Counted from the first letter of the stretch, positions 45,019 through 54,071 are shown. The stretch is 54,473 nt of DNA from Sphingobacterium deserti (GCF_000757725.1 NZ_JJMU01000043.1:1-54473); one strand, 5' to 3'. Translations and numbers: made by a program. Notes: a model not told the origin generated them from the letters alone.

Positions 45019-48000
45019 ATGAAAAACTGGAAATTTATTTTACTCTGTAAGACTTTCCTGCTGATGACCACGATGCTGCACGCACAGCAGCGAACGCTCA
45101 GCGGAACGGTTAAAGACGTGCAGGGACAACCGATCGCCAGAGCTACCGTCAGGGTAGTTGGAGGCGACCAAGCCATTTCGACGGCGGAAGATGGCGGATT
45201 TAGTCTGTCGGTGCCACAGGGCGAAGTCAGACTTACGGTTACGGCCATCGGCTTTACAACAAAAGAAGCCGTTGTGGTGAATGCCGAACATGTCCAAGTC
45301 GTGTTGGATGGCAATGAACAACAACTGGAAGAAATTATTATCCAGACGGCCTACGGCACCAGCAAAAAATCCTCATTTACGGGCTCGGCTACGACCATCA
45401 ATGCTAGGCAGTTAGAGAATGTAAATACCTCGAATGTGGCGCAAGGGTTGCAAGGCTTGTCAGCAGGGGTACAGGTAACCAATACATCCGGACGTCCAGG
45501 GGCAAATCCCAACATCAGCATTCGAGGTCTTGGGTCACTGACCGCAGATACCGGACCGCTTTATGTCGTTGACGGTGTACCATCTGACGTAAGCCTTAAT
45601 TCCTATTCACCTTCCGATATCGAATCGATCACGGTGTTAAAAGATGCGGCAGCAACGTCGCTGTACGGTTCTCGCGCGGCTAACGGAGTGGTCCTGATTA
45701 CCACGAAAAGAGGAGCAACGGGAACACCTAAGGTGAGCGCGCGTGGAGGATGGACAACCAGCGACTTTGCGGTTAAATTCCCGGAAAAAGTATCGCCAGC
45801 AAAACAGTGGGAATTGGCTTGGGAAGGCTTGTATAACGATGCCGTAGATTTTGACAACCTTTCTGATCAAGCAGCTCGCGAGTATGCGACCAATCGTGTC
45901 CCCTCCGTGTTTTGGAATAAAACGCCGCTTAATTTAAGCGATGGCACGACACGGGAGTACCGCTCGGGTTGGAACATGGATTATCCGGTGGGATTGGACG
46001 GGAAAATAAAACCAGATGCACAGCGTCTTTGGGATTTTGATATTTTTAAAGAGGCATTTGACTATCGATTGAAACAAGACTATGGTGTCGATTTCAGTGG
46101 CTCTCTTGGTGAAAACAACTCCTATTTTACCTCCTTTTCTTACTTAGGTGACAAAGGTGTACACATCAGCGATAACTTTAAACGCCTTACCGGACGTATG
46201 GCGTTAAACTCCAAGATGAATGACTGGCTAACGGTTAGCAACTCGGTGATGTATATGAATAGCGGCGATAAAAATGGAGGGTTTGATGCGCGTGTATTTC
46301 GGGTGATGCCCAGGGAATATTCGGCTTACCTGTGGGATTATGAAACAAATAGCTACGCCATCAGTCCTTTTACAGGCCAGCCGCAGCTGGAAGAAGGTGT
46401 TGCTACGGGAAGAGCCTGGTGGCCGCGCTGGAGCGCGTTTGGCGCGCTAACCGAGAATAAGAATAGCCAAACCGATAATTTGCAAACGGTATCTGCCTTA
46501 ACCTTTCGGTTATTGCCCGAGCTTTCACTGAAAACAACATATTCCTTCCAGTTGATCGATAATTTCTACCATATGTGGAAAAGCCCTGAACGCGAGAATC
46601 AACTGCTGCCTTCGGAAGGCTATGTACAGCGCGATGCGTCCCGCAGTTACTCCCATACGTTAAATAATGTACTGACCTACGATAAAACATTTAACGACTT
46701 ACATCATATCAATGTATTAGCAGGACAGGAAATTTATTCGTACACGACCTCGGCCTCCGGGGCAACTCGCTTCGGCTTAGCCTTACCTTACTTTACAGAA
46801 ATTCCCTTAGCATCTAATGATCCTACAGCCTGGTCTAGCTATGGTAAATATGGCTTGGCAAGTTTTTTTGGAAAGGCCGAGTATGATTATCAGCAAAAAT
46901 ATTTTATATCGGGTAGTATGCGGACAGACGGGTCTTCCCGATTTCACCCTGACCATCGATGGGGACAGTTCTACTCGTTGGGCGGTGCATGGCGCGTATC
47001 GGAAGAATCTTTTATGACCGGTGCCAAAACTTGGTTGCAAGATTTGAAATTGAAAGCTAGCTATGGCGAAGTGGGGAATGACCGCGTGGGGGGCTACTAC
47101 TCCTACATGGGCCTTTACGGACCAACAAGCTATGCCGGTGGCGCTGCCGTTTCCCTCACACAGATCAACAACGACAATATCAAGTGGGAAACAAACATAC
47201 AAACCAATATCGGCGTAGAATTTATGCTTTTCAATAAGCTGTCGGCAAGTGTGGAATATTTTGCGCGAAAGTCGAAGGATCTTTTACTAAATCGCCCCCT
47301 AGCTCCATCTCTTGGTATGGATTTCCTTTTAGAAAATATCGGCGACGTGCAAAACAAAGGGTGGGAGTTCGATATAAATTACACACCAATCCGTTCCGAT
47401 AATTTCGACTGGAGCGTAAACTTAAATGCGACGACCTACAAGAATGAAATCACGAGTCTCCCGAGCAAAGAAACGCAGATCAACCAGGGTGTTGCTATCT
47501 TTAAATGGCGGGAGGGCGGATCACGATATGATATCTACGCACCAGCTTACGCAGGCGTTAATCCAGAAAATGGACGTAACCAGTGGTGGAAATATGATTT
47601 CGATCAAAATGGAGAGATTACGGGAAAGACAGCTACAGAGAATTACAATGAGGTGAATGTGGATCAGCAACGGTTAAATCAAGGATCTGTACTGCCTGAT
47701 GTGTATGGCTCGTTGACCAACAACTTCCGGTTCAAAAATGTCGATCTGTCTTTTATGTTGTACTACAGCTTTGGCGGAAAAATGTACGATTACAATTATT
47801 CAGAGAGCAATGTGCTACGGGAGAATTTTGCGGCCTATGCTAATCTGGATGATCGCTGGCAGCAAGCCGGTGATGAAACCGATATCGCCAAAATCTATAC
47901 CTATCGTACGTTTGACGCATTTGCGAATGCCCGCTACAGCGATCAATACATCTTCGATAACGATTTTGTGCGGCTTAAAAACGTGATGATAGGTTATACA

Positions 48001-48219
48001 TTACCGGCCAGCTTGACCAATAAATTGAGGCTTTCCGCTTTACGTCTGTACTTCCGTGGTGATAACCTGCTGACCTTCGGCAAAGCAAACAACAGGGGCA
48101 CGGATCCAGAAAACTTTGGCTACGACAATAGTTTAGGATCGCTGATCGGTGTGGTTGACGCAACATCCGGTGTGCCGACCTTACGGAGTTATACAGTTGG
48201 ATTAAACATCTCTTTTTAG
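45019..48219 (+). CDS. SusC/RagA-family TonB-dependent receptor, pair 2
   Basis: A 1066-residue outer-membrane importer with the same architecture as the first SusC but different in sequence. It has a signal peptide ending in LHAQQ (about 23), a carboxypeptidase-like domain with GQPIARATVRV and a plug with EEIIIQTAYGTSKKSSFTGS. The diagnostic SPSDIESITVLKDAAATSLYG and NGVVLITTKRG segments follow, and the barrel ends NISF. There is no STN domain. It forms an operon with the SusD gene 27 bp downstream. Two unlike SusCD pairs around one catabolic operon suggest two different cargo molecules from the same substrate. Confidence 0.95.
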   Translation: MKNWKFILLCKTFLLMTTMLHAQQRTLSGTVKDVQGQPIARATVRVVGGDQAISTAEDGGFSLSVPQGEVRLTVTAIGFTTKEAVVVNAEHVQVVLDGNEQQLEEIIIQTAYGTSKKSSFTGSATTINARQLENVNTSNVAQGLQGLSAGVQVTNTSGRPGANPNISIRGLGSLTADTGPLYVVDGVPSDVSLNSYSPSDIESITVLKDAAATSLYGSRAANGVVLITTKRGATGTPKVSARGGWTTSDFAVKFPEKVSPAKQWELAWEGLYNDAVDFDNLSDQAAREYATNRVPSVFWNKTPLNLSDGTTREYRSGWNMDYPVGLDGKIKPDAQRLWDFDIFKEAFDYRLKQDYGVDFSGSLGENNSYFTSFSYLGDKGVHISDNFKRLTGRMALNSKMNDWLTVSNSVMYMNSGDKNGGFDARVFRVMPREYSAYLWDYETNSYAISPFTGQPQLEEGVATGRAWWPRWSAFGALTENKNSQTDNLQTVSALTFRLLPELSLKTTYSFQLIDNFYHMWKSPERENQLLPSEGYVQRDASRSYSHTLNNVLTYDKTFNDLHHINVLAGQEIYSYTTSASGATRFGLALPYFTEIPLASNDPTAWSSYGKYGLASFFGKAEYDYQQKYFISGSMRTDGSSRFHPDHRWGQFYSLGGAWRVSEESFMTGAKTWLQDLKLKASYGEVGNDRVGGYYSYMGLYGPTSYAGGAAVSLTQINNDNIKWETNIQTNIGVEFMLFNKLSASVEYFARKSKDLLLNRPLAPSLGMDFLLENIGDVQNKGWEFDINYTPIRSDNFDWSVNLNATTYKNEITSLPSKETQINQGVAIFKWREGGSRYDIYAPAYAGVNPENGRNQWWKYDFDQNGEITGKTATENYNEVNVDQQRLNQGSVLPDVYGSLTNNFRFKNVDLSFMLYYSFGGKMYDYNYSESNVLRENFAAYANLDDRWQQAGDETDIAKIYTYRTFDAFANARYSDQYIFDNDFVRLKNVMIGYTLPASLTNKLRLSALRLYFRGDNLLTFGKANNRGTDPENFGYDNSLGSLIGVVDATSGVPTLRSYTVGLNISF

Positions 48220-48246
48220 ATGGTTTCAAATTTTAGATGATCGATT

Positions 48247-49698
48247 ATGAACGTATTAAATAGAATAAAACTTTTGAGTTTAGCAAGTGTGCTCATGCTA
48301 GCAACATCCTGCGATTCTTTTTTAACCGAAGAGCCTACTTCGGATTTGACAAACACGACCGTTGTACAAGATGTTACCGGATTGAATCTTTTACTACAAG
48401 GTACATATCGCCTTATGCGCGATGGAAATAACAACCCGGCAATTTCCAGTCCTCTAGGCTTAAAACTGCTGTCTACGGTTACCGGAGTGGACATGATGGT
48501 TAACCAAGAGCAAGTCGGTAACAATTGGTATTTTCATGTCTTCAGCAATCAGCGGTATGAAGCGACCAGCGCCGTGCCTGTTACGATTTGGACAGCGATG
48601 TATAAAGTGATTAATAATGCCAACATTATTTTAGATCATGTCGATCAGATTCAAGGCAACCAGCGCGAAATTGATGCGATTAAAGGCCAGGCATTAGCGC
48701 TACGAGCTCGATGTTACTTTAATCTCGTGCGTTTGTATCAGCATACCTATAGCCTTGCTAAAAATAAACCTGGTGTGCCGTTGCAACTGACCGCAGATTT
48801 AGAGCCTAAAACGAGAGCTTCTGTAGAGGAAGTCTATGCGCAAATCGTTGGTGACCTTACCCAGGCCACCGAGTTGTTGGCCGACTATAATCGACCGAGC
48901 ATCAATTATTACAATCAGGATGTTGCACACTTTCTGCTCGCACAGGTCTATTTAACCATGGAAAACTGGGCTAAAGCCCAAGAAGAAGCCAACAACGTTC
49001 GCACAGCATATGCATTAATGACTATTGGCGATTATGCCGCAGGTTTCTCCACGCCGAACAAAGAGTGGGTGCTGGGATACGAACAAGGTACGCAAGATTA
49101 CTGGTGGTATGACTCGCCGGCCTGTTGGTTTGACTTTGGACAAAACAATGCGCCTTGGCAAGCCGAGCAGGTGTTGCCGTCGAATAACTTTGTTACGGTA
49201 ATTATGGCGGGCGATCCGCGCCTGTTGGTCATTGACAATCCCCTATACCCGGGTAAATATGCGGCGACAAAGTTTAGGGAGCTGCGTGACGAACCTCCTT
49301 ACGGAAACCTTTATGATCTGCGTGCGGCAGAAATGTATTTGGTGGAAGCCGAAGCTGCAGCAAGACAGGGTGACGTGAGTACGGCTTTGCAGGTCTTGAA
49401 TATACTACAAAATGAACGCGGTGCCTCGGTAACCACTACCAGCAGCCAGACAGCTTTAGTCGATGCCATTCTGTTGGAACGGCGTAAAGAAATGTGGGGA
49501 GAGGGGGTGGAATGGTTCGATATTCTTCGCTTGCAGCTGCCCGTCGAACGCACCTTAGCGCAAGGACATTATCAAAACGTCAGTATTCCAAGGAATTCCA
49601 ATAAGTTGATTATGATGATCCCTGAAAAGGAGGTTATCAACAACACGTTGGTTGTTCAAAATCCAAATCCAGATCAAGTGCCAGTTTTTGTACCTTAA
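48247..49698 (+). CDS. SusD/RagB-family surface lipoprotein, pair 2
   Basis: A 483-residue lipoprotein with lipobox LATSC (Cys22 region), followed by DSFLTEEPTSDLTN, a common SusD beginning. The N-terminal SusD-like helices contain AIKGQALALRARCYFNLVRLYQHTY. The C-terminal RagB/SusD domain has DLRAAEMYLVEAEAAARQGD and ILLERRKEMWGEGVEWFDILRL. Canonical SusD topology distinguishes it from the SusD_2-like protein of pair 1. It is the substrate-binding lid of SusC pair 2 and is followed by a clear terminator. Confidence 0.95.
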   Translation: MNVLNRIKLLSLASVLMLATSCDSFLTEEPTSDLTNTTVVQDVTGLNLLLQGTYRLMRDGNNNPAISSPLGLKLLSTVTGVDMMVNQEQVGNNWYFHVFSNQRYEATSAVPVTIWTAMYKVINNANIILDHVDQIQGNQREIDAIKGQALALRARCYFNLVRLYQHTYSLAKNKPGVPLQLTADLEPKTRASVEEVYAQIVGDLTQATELLADYNRPSINYYNQDVAHFLLAQVYLTMENWAKAQEEANNVRTAYALMTIGDYAAGFSTPNKEWVLGYEQGTQDYWWYDSPACWFDFGQNNAPWQAEQVLPSNNFVTVIMAGDPRLLVIDNPLYPGKYAATKFRELRDEPPYGNLYDLRAAEMYLVEAEAAARQGDVSTALQVLNILQNERGASVTTTSSQTALVDAILLERRKEMWGEGVEWFDILRLQLPVERTLAQGHYQNVSIPRNSNKLIMMIPEKEVINNTLVVQNPNPDQVPVFVP

Positions 49699-49718
49699 CA
49701 CTTTAAAATAGCCTACAC

Positions 49719-49750
49719 AAAAGACCGGACACCTACTTTTCCGGTCTTTT
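49719..49750 (+). terminator. Terminator of the SusCD pair 2 operon
   Basis: AAGACCGG (49721-49728) pairs with CCGGTCTT (49741-49748), flanked by A's and T's, 23 bp after the SusD stop. Confidence 0.8.
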
Positions 49751-49767
49751 ATATTTTGGGCAGAGCC

Positions 49768-49797
49768 TTTGCAGCAATGAATTAATTCTTATATTTA
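49768..49797 (+). promoter_or_regulatory. Promoter of the D-lactate dehydrogenase gene
   Basis: TTTG (49768-49771), an 18-bp spacer and TATATTTA (49790-49797) approximate the Bacteroidota consensus. The start codon at 49802 follows almost at once, so the leader would be very short or absent. Confidence 0.4.
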
Positions 49798-49801
49798 AGA
49801 T

Positions 49802-50800
49802 ATGAAGATCGCTTTTTTTTCCACACAACCGTATGATCGCCTTTTCTTTGAAAGAGAGAATACCGCAGGCAAGTTTAACTATCAATTTTATGAAACGCAC
49901 TTGGGGCCACATATCGTTCGAGCAGTGGAGCGGGTAGATGCGGTCTGTGTCTTCGTGAATGATAAGGTAAATCGGGAAGTTATCGCTGTTTTGGCTGAAA
50001 AAGGTGTACGCCTAATTGCCTTGCGTTGTGCGGGATTTAATAATGTAGACCTAGCTGCTGCAAAGGAATACGGTATTTCCGTGTGCCGCGTGCCTGCCTA
50101 TTCGCCAGAGGCGGTAGCAGAACACACGGTGGCGATGTTACTGACCTTAAATAGGAAAACACACAAAGCATATAATCGGGTGCGCGAACAGAACTTTTCC
50201 CTAAATGGCTTGCTAGGATTCAATTTGCACGGGCGTACCGTTGGAGTTGTGGGAACAGGTAAGATCGGCAAAGCATTTTGCCGAATCATGCGCGGTTTTG
50301 GCTGCAGATTGCTGGCGTTTGACCTTTATCAGGATGATGAACTCGTGCAAGAGGGATTGCATTATGTACCGCTTGACGAACTCTATAGGGAAGCGGATAT
50401 TCTTTCGCTACATTGCCCCCTAACAGAAGATAATAAGCACATGCTGAATAAACAATCACTCGGACGTATGAAGGATGGGGTGATCGTTTTAAACACCAGC
50501 CGCGGAGGCTTGATCGATACGGTGGCAGTTATCGAAGCGCTCAAAAGTCGTAAACTTGGCGGCTTGGCGATCGATGTGTATGAGCAGGAAGAAAAGATCT
50601 TTTTTAGGGATCTAAGCAATACCGTCATTGAAGATGATACCTTGCAGCGCTTGATGAGTTTTCCGAATGTGCTCATTACGGCACACCAAGCGTTCTTCAC
50701 CGATGAAGCTCTGGGACAGATTGCTCGAACAACATTAGCGAATGTCGAGAAGAACTTGCAACAGCAGGTTCGCGAGGGGGACCCGGCGTTTCTTTTATAA
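49802..50800 (+). CDS. ldhA: D-lactate dehydrogenase (D-2-hydroxyacid dehydrogenase family)
   Basis: A 332-residue cytoplasmic NAD-dependent D-2-hydroxyacid dehydrogenase, the length expected for LdhA. The Rossmann motif GVVGTGKIGKAF is near 148-160. The catalytic triad is Arg234 (NTSRGG), Glu261 (DVYEQEE) and His295 (TAHQAFFT). It reduces pyruvate to D-lactate, a fermentative sink for NADH, or could oxidise lactate. It has its own promoter and lies after a terminator, so it need not belong to the glycan locus. Specificity for another hydroxyacid cannot be excluded. Confidence 0.88.
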   Translation: MKIAFFSTQPYDRLFFERENTAGKFNYQFYETHLGPHIVRAVERVDAVCVFVNDKVNREVIAVLAEKGVRLIALRCAGFNNVDLAAAKEYGISVCRVPAYSPEAVAEHTVAMLLTLNRKTHKAYNRVREQNFSLNGLLGFNLHGRTVGVVGTGKIGKAFCRIMRGFGCRLLAFDLYQDDELVQEGLHYVPLDELYREADILSLHCPLTEDNKHMLNKQSLGRMKDGVIVLNTSRGGLIDTVAVIEALKSRKLGGLAIDVYEQEEKIFFRDLSNTVIEDDTLQRLMSFPNVLITAHQAFFTDEALGQIARTTLANVEKNLQQQVREGDPAFLL

Positions 50801-51056
50801 AAGCAGCAGCTTGATGTAAACTGGATTGCAGCACAAAAGCCTACAAAGGGGTGAGCGCACAATTAACGACAATCCTATGCAATACTCGCTGCTCTCCCAT
50901 AATTTATGTTGACAGCATTTACCTTCCTAGGTATGCGGGATGTGTTCCTCATGTTGGCTTTTTTGGTTTCGGCATATGGCGACAACACATAATATTCGTA
51001 TTTTTAGCATTACACAACTAATCAATCTATAACGCTACGTATTTAAAATCAATGCT

Positions 51057-52427
51057 ATGATCCAAAAGCTAATGAAATTTGCAAGCTACCTTTCGCTTGT
51101 GCTACCAATTCACCTCTATGCTCAGGCACAAAAGATATCCAAGCCGAATATTATTCTGATCGTGGCCGACGATTTGGGATATGGAGATTTGGGAAGCTAT
51201 GGCAACAAAATTATAAAGACACCAAACGTGGACAAAATAGCGGCGCAAGGTATCCGATTTACCGATGCCTATGCTGGGGCAAGCGTTTGTTCGCCGTCCA
51301 GAGGCACCTTGCTGACCGGAAAGCATACAGGACATGCGCGTATTCGAGGTAATATGACGCGTAAAGGCGGTGTAGAAGGTTTAAAGGATGGTGTTCCCGT
51401 TCGTCGCCCGAGTTTACTGGAGAGCGACACCACGTTTGCGCAGATCTTACAACAAAACGGTTACCGAACTTTTCTTGTCAATAAGTGGCATGTTGAGGGG
51501 TTTAGCGAAGCGGCATATCCGCAACGCAAAGGCTTTGATGAATTTTCCGGATGGTTGGTCAGCGAACCTAAAAGCCATAATCACTACCCGGAGATCCGTT
51601 TTAACGGCGATAAGCCTTATGCTATAGAAAAAAATAAGAATGGGAAGCAGCACGTACACGCCACCGATATGACGACCCAAGAGGCGGCAGCTATCATCAA
51701 ACAGAAACATGAGAAGCCGTTCTTTCTGATGATCGCGTATAACGCTCCTCATGTTCCGCTTCACGCGAAAAACACGGCGTTGTATGACAGCCTGAATCTA
51801 CCGCCGCAAGATAAATCCTACGCCGCACTGGTTTCTCATCTTGATGAGGGAGTGGGCGCCATTGTACAAGCAATGGAAGAGCAGGCTATTACAGATGAAA
51901 CAGTGCTTATTTTTGTGTCCGATAATGGCGGGTCGCGAGAAGCAAAATTACAGCAACTCGTACAAAACGGACCGCTTCGCGGCATGAAGTCGGATCTTTA
52001 CGAAGGTGGGATACGCGTGCCACTTATCATAAATTATGGTGCTCCGCAAATAGGCAAGATATCCACATTCCCAAACTATTTCCCAGACTTGTATACGACT
52101 GTGCTGGATATCGCAGGTGTACAGCATGCCGGGGAAACAGATGGCATCAGTTTGCTACCGGAAATATTGGCACCGAATAGTCAACGTGCAGAAGATCGTT
52201 ATCTCTATTGGGAACAGTACCCCACAAAAGGCATTGCGCAGGCTGTGCGATGGGGCGACTGGAAGCTGTTAAGCCCCGGAAACGATAAAGCTGTGGAGCT
52301 TTATAATTTGCGAAGCGACATCGGCGAAACGACAAATGTAGCCGCAAAGCATAAAGACATCGTAGAAAAATTACAGACCTTTCTGCAGGAAGCTCACGTA
52401 CCTTCTGAGTGGTGGCCAGTTAAATAG
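51057..52427 (+). CDS. Secreted type I (formylglycine) sulfatase
   Basis: A 456-residue exported arylsulfatase-family enzyme. A signal peptide (about 1-24, ending YAQAQ) is followed by the metal-binding start PNIILIVADDLGYGDLGSYG. The sulfatase signature CSPSRG places the residue to be converted to formylglycine at Cys78, with Arg82 in the CxPxR motif. GKHTGHARIRGN follows, and FVSDNGG supplies further metal ligands. It removes sulfate esters from glycans or small aromatics in the periplasm. An anaerobic or FGE-type maturase must be encoded elsewhere. Its place after the second SusCD pair suggests a sulfated or mixed substrate, but it may be independent. Confidence 0.9.
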   Translation: MIQKLMKFASYLSLVLPIHLYAQAQKISKPNIILIVADDLGYGDLGSYGNKIIKTPNVDKIAAQGIRFTDAYAGASVCSPSRGTLLTGKHTGHARIRGNMTRKGGVEGLKDGVPVRRPSLLESDTTFAQILQQNGYRTFLVNKWHVEGFSEAAYPQRKGFDEFSGWLVSEPKSHNHYPEIRFNGDKPYAIEKNKNGKQHVHATDMTTQEAAAIIKQKHEKPFFLMIAYNAPHVPLHAKNTALYDSLNLPPQDKSYAALVSHLDEGVGAIVQAMEEQAITDETVLIFVSDNGGSREAKLQQLVQNGPLRGMKSDLYEGGIRVPLIINYGAPQIGKISTFPNYFPDLYTTVLDIAGVQHAGETDGISLLPEILAPNSQRAEDRYLYWEQYPTKGIAQAVRWGDWKLLSPGNDKAVELYNLRSDIGETTNVAAKHKDIVEKLQTFLQEAHVPSEWWPVK

Positions 52428-52647
52428 ATGTAAGTACTGTTATTTTCTAATCATTATTATGCGGTTTTGAGTAGAGGTACTTCTCGATTCAGTAAATCCA
52501 TTGTCAGTGTCCCCTTTATTCAAACCGCTTAAAACTAAACAGATCTCTATAGAGACTTTAGTATAAATGTCTTCTATCAATCGAAATACGAACAGATACA
52601 GAGGTTTTGTCAGCAAAAAGTCTAAAAATTTAGGTTGAATAATTTTT

Positions 52648-52670
52648 AATGTAATAAAAGTTGTTACATT
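52648..52670. promoter_or_regulatory. Putative Rrf2 operator, copy 1
   Basis: A palindrome AATGTAA-N9-TTACATT overlaps the -33 TTG of the regulator's own promoter. Twenty-two of its bases recur unchanged at 53125-53146. This supports autorepression by the encoded Rrf2-type protein. Confidence 0.65.
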
Positions 52671-52691
52671 AAAAGAGACGGCCTATATTTG
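52661..52691 (+). promoter_or_regulatory. Promoter of the Rrf2-family gene
   Basis: TTG (52661-52663), a 20-bp spacer and TATATTTG (52684-52691) are a textbook Bacteroidota promoter. The start codon is only 8 bp beyond the -7 box, so the mRNA would be leaderless or nearly so. Confidence 0.65.
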
Positions 52692-52698
52692 TATCGAA

Positions 52699-53109
52699 AT
52701 GAACAACACACGCTTTGCCACGGCTATTCATATTTTAACACTTTTAGATCACAATCCGGAGGTGTGGTTGACTTCGGAATGGATTGCAGGAAGTATTAAT
52801 ATAAATGCTGTAGTTGTGCGGAAAGAGTTGGGTGTGCTTCAAGAAGCTGGTTTGGTAATCAGCCGTAAAGGAAAGGAGGGAGGTTCTATGTTGGCCAAGC
52901 AGAGCATAGATATCACACTTGATGCGATATACGATGCCGTTCGAAATGCCGAGGTTTTAGGGCGAAAAAATCAACATACCAACCCCTTATGTCCTGTAGG
53001 CAAGCAAATCAATACTAGGCTGGACGGTTTATTTACCGAAACTGACACACTGCTTAAGCAGTTTTTGGGAACGAAAACGTTGCATGATTTTTCGCGGCAG
53101 TTCGAGTAA
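52699..53109 (+). CDS. Rrf2-family transcriptional regulator (YwnA-like)
   Basis: A 136-residue winged-helix regulator. RFATAIHILTLLD (about 4-16) and LTSEWIAGSININAVVVRKELGVLQEAGLV (about 24-53) form the Rrf2 helix-turn-helix, followed by the wing SRKGKEGGSML. Only one cysteine is conserved (NPLCPVGKQI, about residue 95), not the three that bind an Fe-S cluster in IscR or NsrR, so a thiol redox or electrophile switch is more likely. The same palindromic site lies in front of this gene and of the oxidoreductase gene 75 bp downstream. It probably represses both until it senses an oxidant or quinone; the ligand is inferred. Confidence 0.9.
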   Translation: MNNTRFATAIHILTLLDHNPEVWLTSEWIAGSININAVVVRKELGVLQEAGLVISRKGKEGGSMLAKQSIDITLDAIYDAVRNAEVLGRKNQHTNPLCPVGKQINTRLDGLFTETDTLLKQFLGTKTLHDFSRQFE

Positions 53110-53124
53110 AAATTTTTGACATTA

Positions 53125-53146
53125 AATGTAATAAAAGTTGTTACAT
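53125..53146. promoter_or_regulatory. Putative Rrf2 operator, copy 2
   Basis: It is identical over 22 bp to the site before the regulator gene (TGTAA-N9-TTACA core) and lies 38 bp before the oxidoreductase start. An exact repeat of this length in two adjacent promoters is strong evidence of a shared binding site. Confidence 0.65.
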
Positions 53147-53184
53147 ATATACAACATATTCTAAACACATATAATTAATAAGAC

Positions 53185-54036
53185 ATGAAAATAGGTATTA
53201 CAGGAGCTACAGGCCAGTTAGGCCGCTTAGTTATTGAAAAATTAAAAGAAAGAACAGCCACAACGGATATTGTTGCTTTGGTAAGAAATACAGAAAAAGC
53301 AGCTGACCTTGGGGTAGATGCGAGAGCCTTCAATTACGATATCCCTAATGAATTGGCTGCCGCGCTAACGGGTGTCGACAAATTGTTGCTGATCTCTGGA
53401 AATGAAATTGGCAAGCGACAAGCACAGCATGCGCATGTTATCGCTGCTGCGAAAGAAGCCGGCGTAAAGCACATCGTGTACACAAGTTTACTGCATGCAG
53501 ATCGGTCTACCTTAAGTTTAGCGCCGGAACATCTCGCAACAGAAGAAGCCTTGAAAAATTCAGGGATTGCTTACACCATTTTACGCAATGGATGGTATAC
53601 CGAAAACTATACCGGTTCGATTTCTGGATCCTTGGCCGCTGGTGCATTTATCGGTAGCGCGGCAGATGGGAAGATATCGTCTGCTTCTCGTTTGGATTTT
53701 GCAGAGGCAGCAGCTATCGTGCTTACGAGTGCAGATCAAGAAGGTAAGGTATACGAATTGGCGGGCGATAGTTCATACACCTTAGCGGAATTAGCTGCGG
53801 AGCTTTCCAAGCAACAAGACAAAGATATTCCATATGCAGATCTTCCGGAACATGAATACGCTGATGTGCTAAAAACTTTTGGTGTACCTGAAACATTTGC
53901 CTATGCAATTGCAGGATGGGATGTTAGCGCTGCCAAAGGCGACTTATTCGACGACGGTAAAGCACTCTCCAAATTATTGGGACGCCCAACGACGCCATTG
54001 GCAGACACCATAAAGGAAACCTTGGCAGCTTTATAA
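53185..54036 (+). CDS. NmrA/QorB-like NAD(P)H:quinone oxidoreductase
   Basis: A 283-residue atypical short-chain dehydrogenase of the NmrA-like group. The NAD(P)-binding motif GITGATGQLGRLV is at residues 3-15. IVYTSLLHAD (about 96-105) and ILRNGWYTENY (about 132-142) are hallmarks of the QorB/NmrA-type quinone reductases, which lack the usual YxxxK pair. It probably reduces quinones or other electrophiles with NAD(P)H. Control by the upstream Rrf2-type protein through the shared operator is likely. The stop codon lies inside the terminator stem. Confidence 0.88.
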   Translation: MKIGITGATGQLGRLVIEKLKERTATTDIVALVRNTEKAADLGVDARAFNYDIPNELAAALTGVDKLLLISGNEIGKRQAQHAHVIAAAKEAGVKHIVYTSLLHADRSTLSLAPEHLATEEALKNSGIAYTILRNGWYTENYTGSISGSLAAGAFIGSAADGKISSASRLDFAEAAAIVLTSADQEGKVYELAGDSSYTLAELAAELSKQQDKDIPYADLPEHEYADVLKTFGVPETFAYAIAGWDVSAAKGDLFDDGKALSKLLGRPTTPLADTIKETLAAL

Positions 54037-54071
54037 CAATAAAGGGAGCATGGCTCCCTTTATTGTTATAA
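54031..54071. terminator. Long perfect hairpin overlapping the oxidoreductase stop codon
   Basis: A 19-bp perfect inverted repeat (54031-54049 and 54053-54071) with the 3-nt loop ATG. Its core is AAAGGGAGC/GCTCCCTTT, and it includes the TAA stop. The right arm is T-rich (CCCTTTATTG), and the symmetry suits termination in both directions. Confidence 0.75.

Noticed and set aside
50383..50862. 159-residue minus-strand frame opposite the D-lactate dehydrogenase gene
   Set aside because: It overlaps a gene with a complete catalytic triad; its translation shows no family features.
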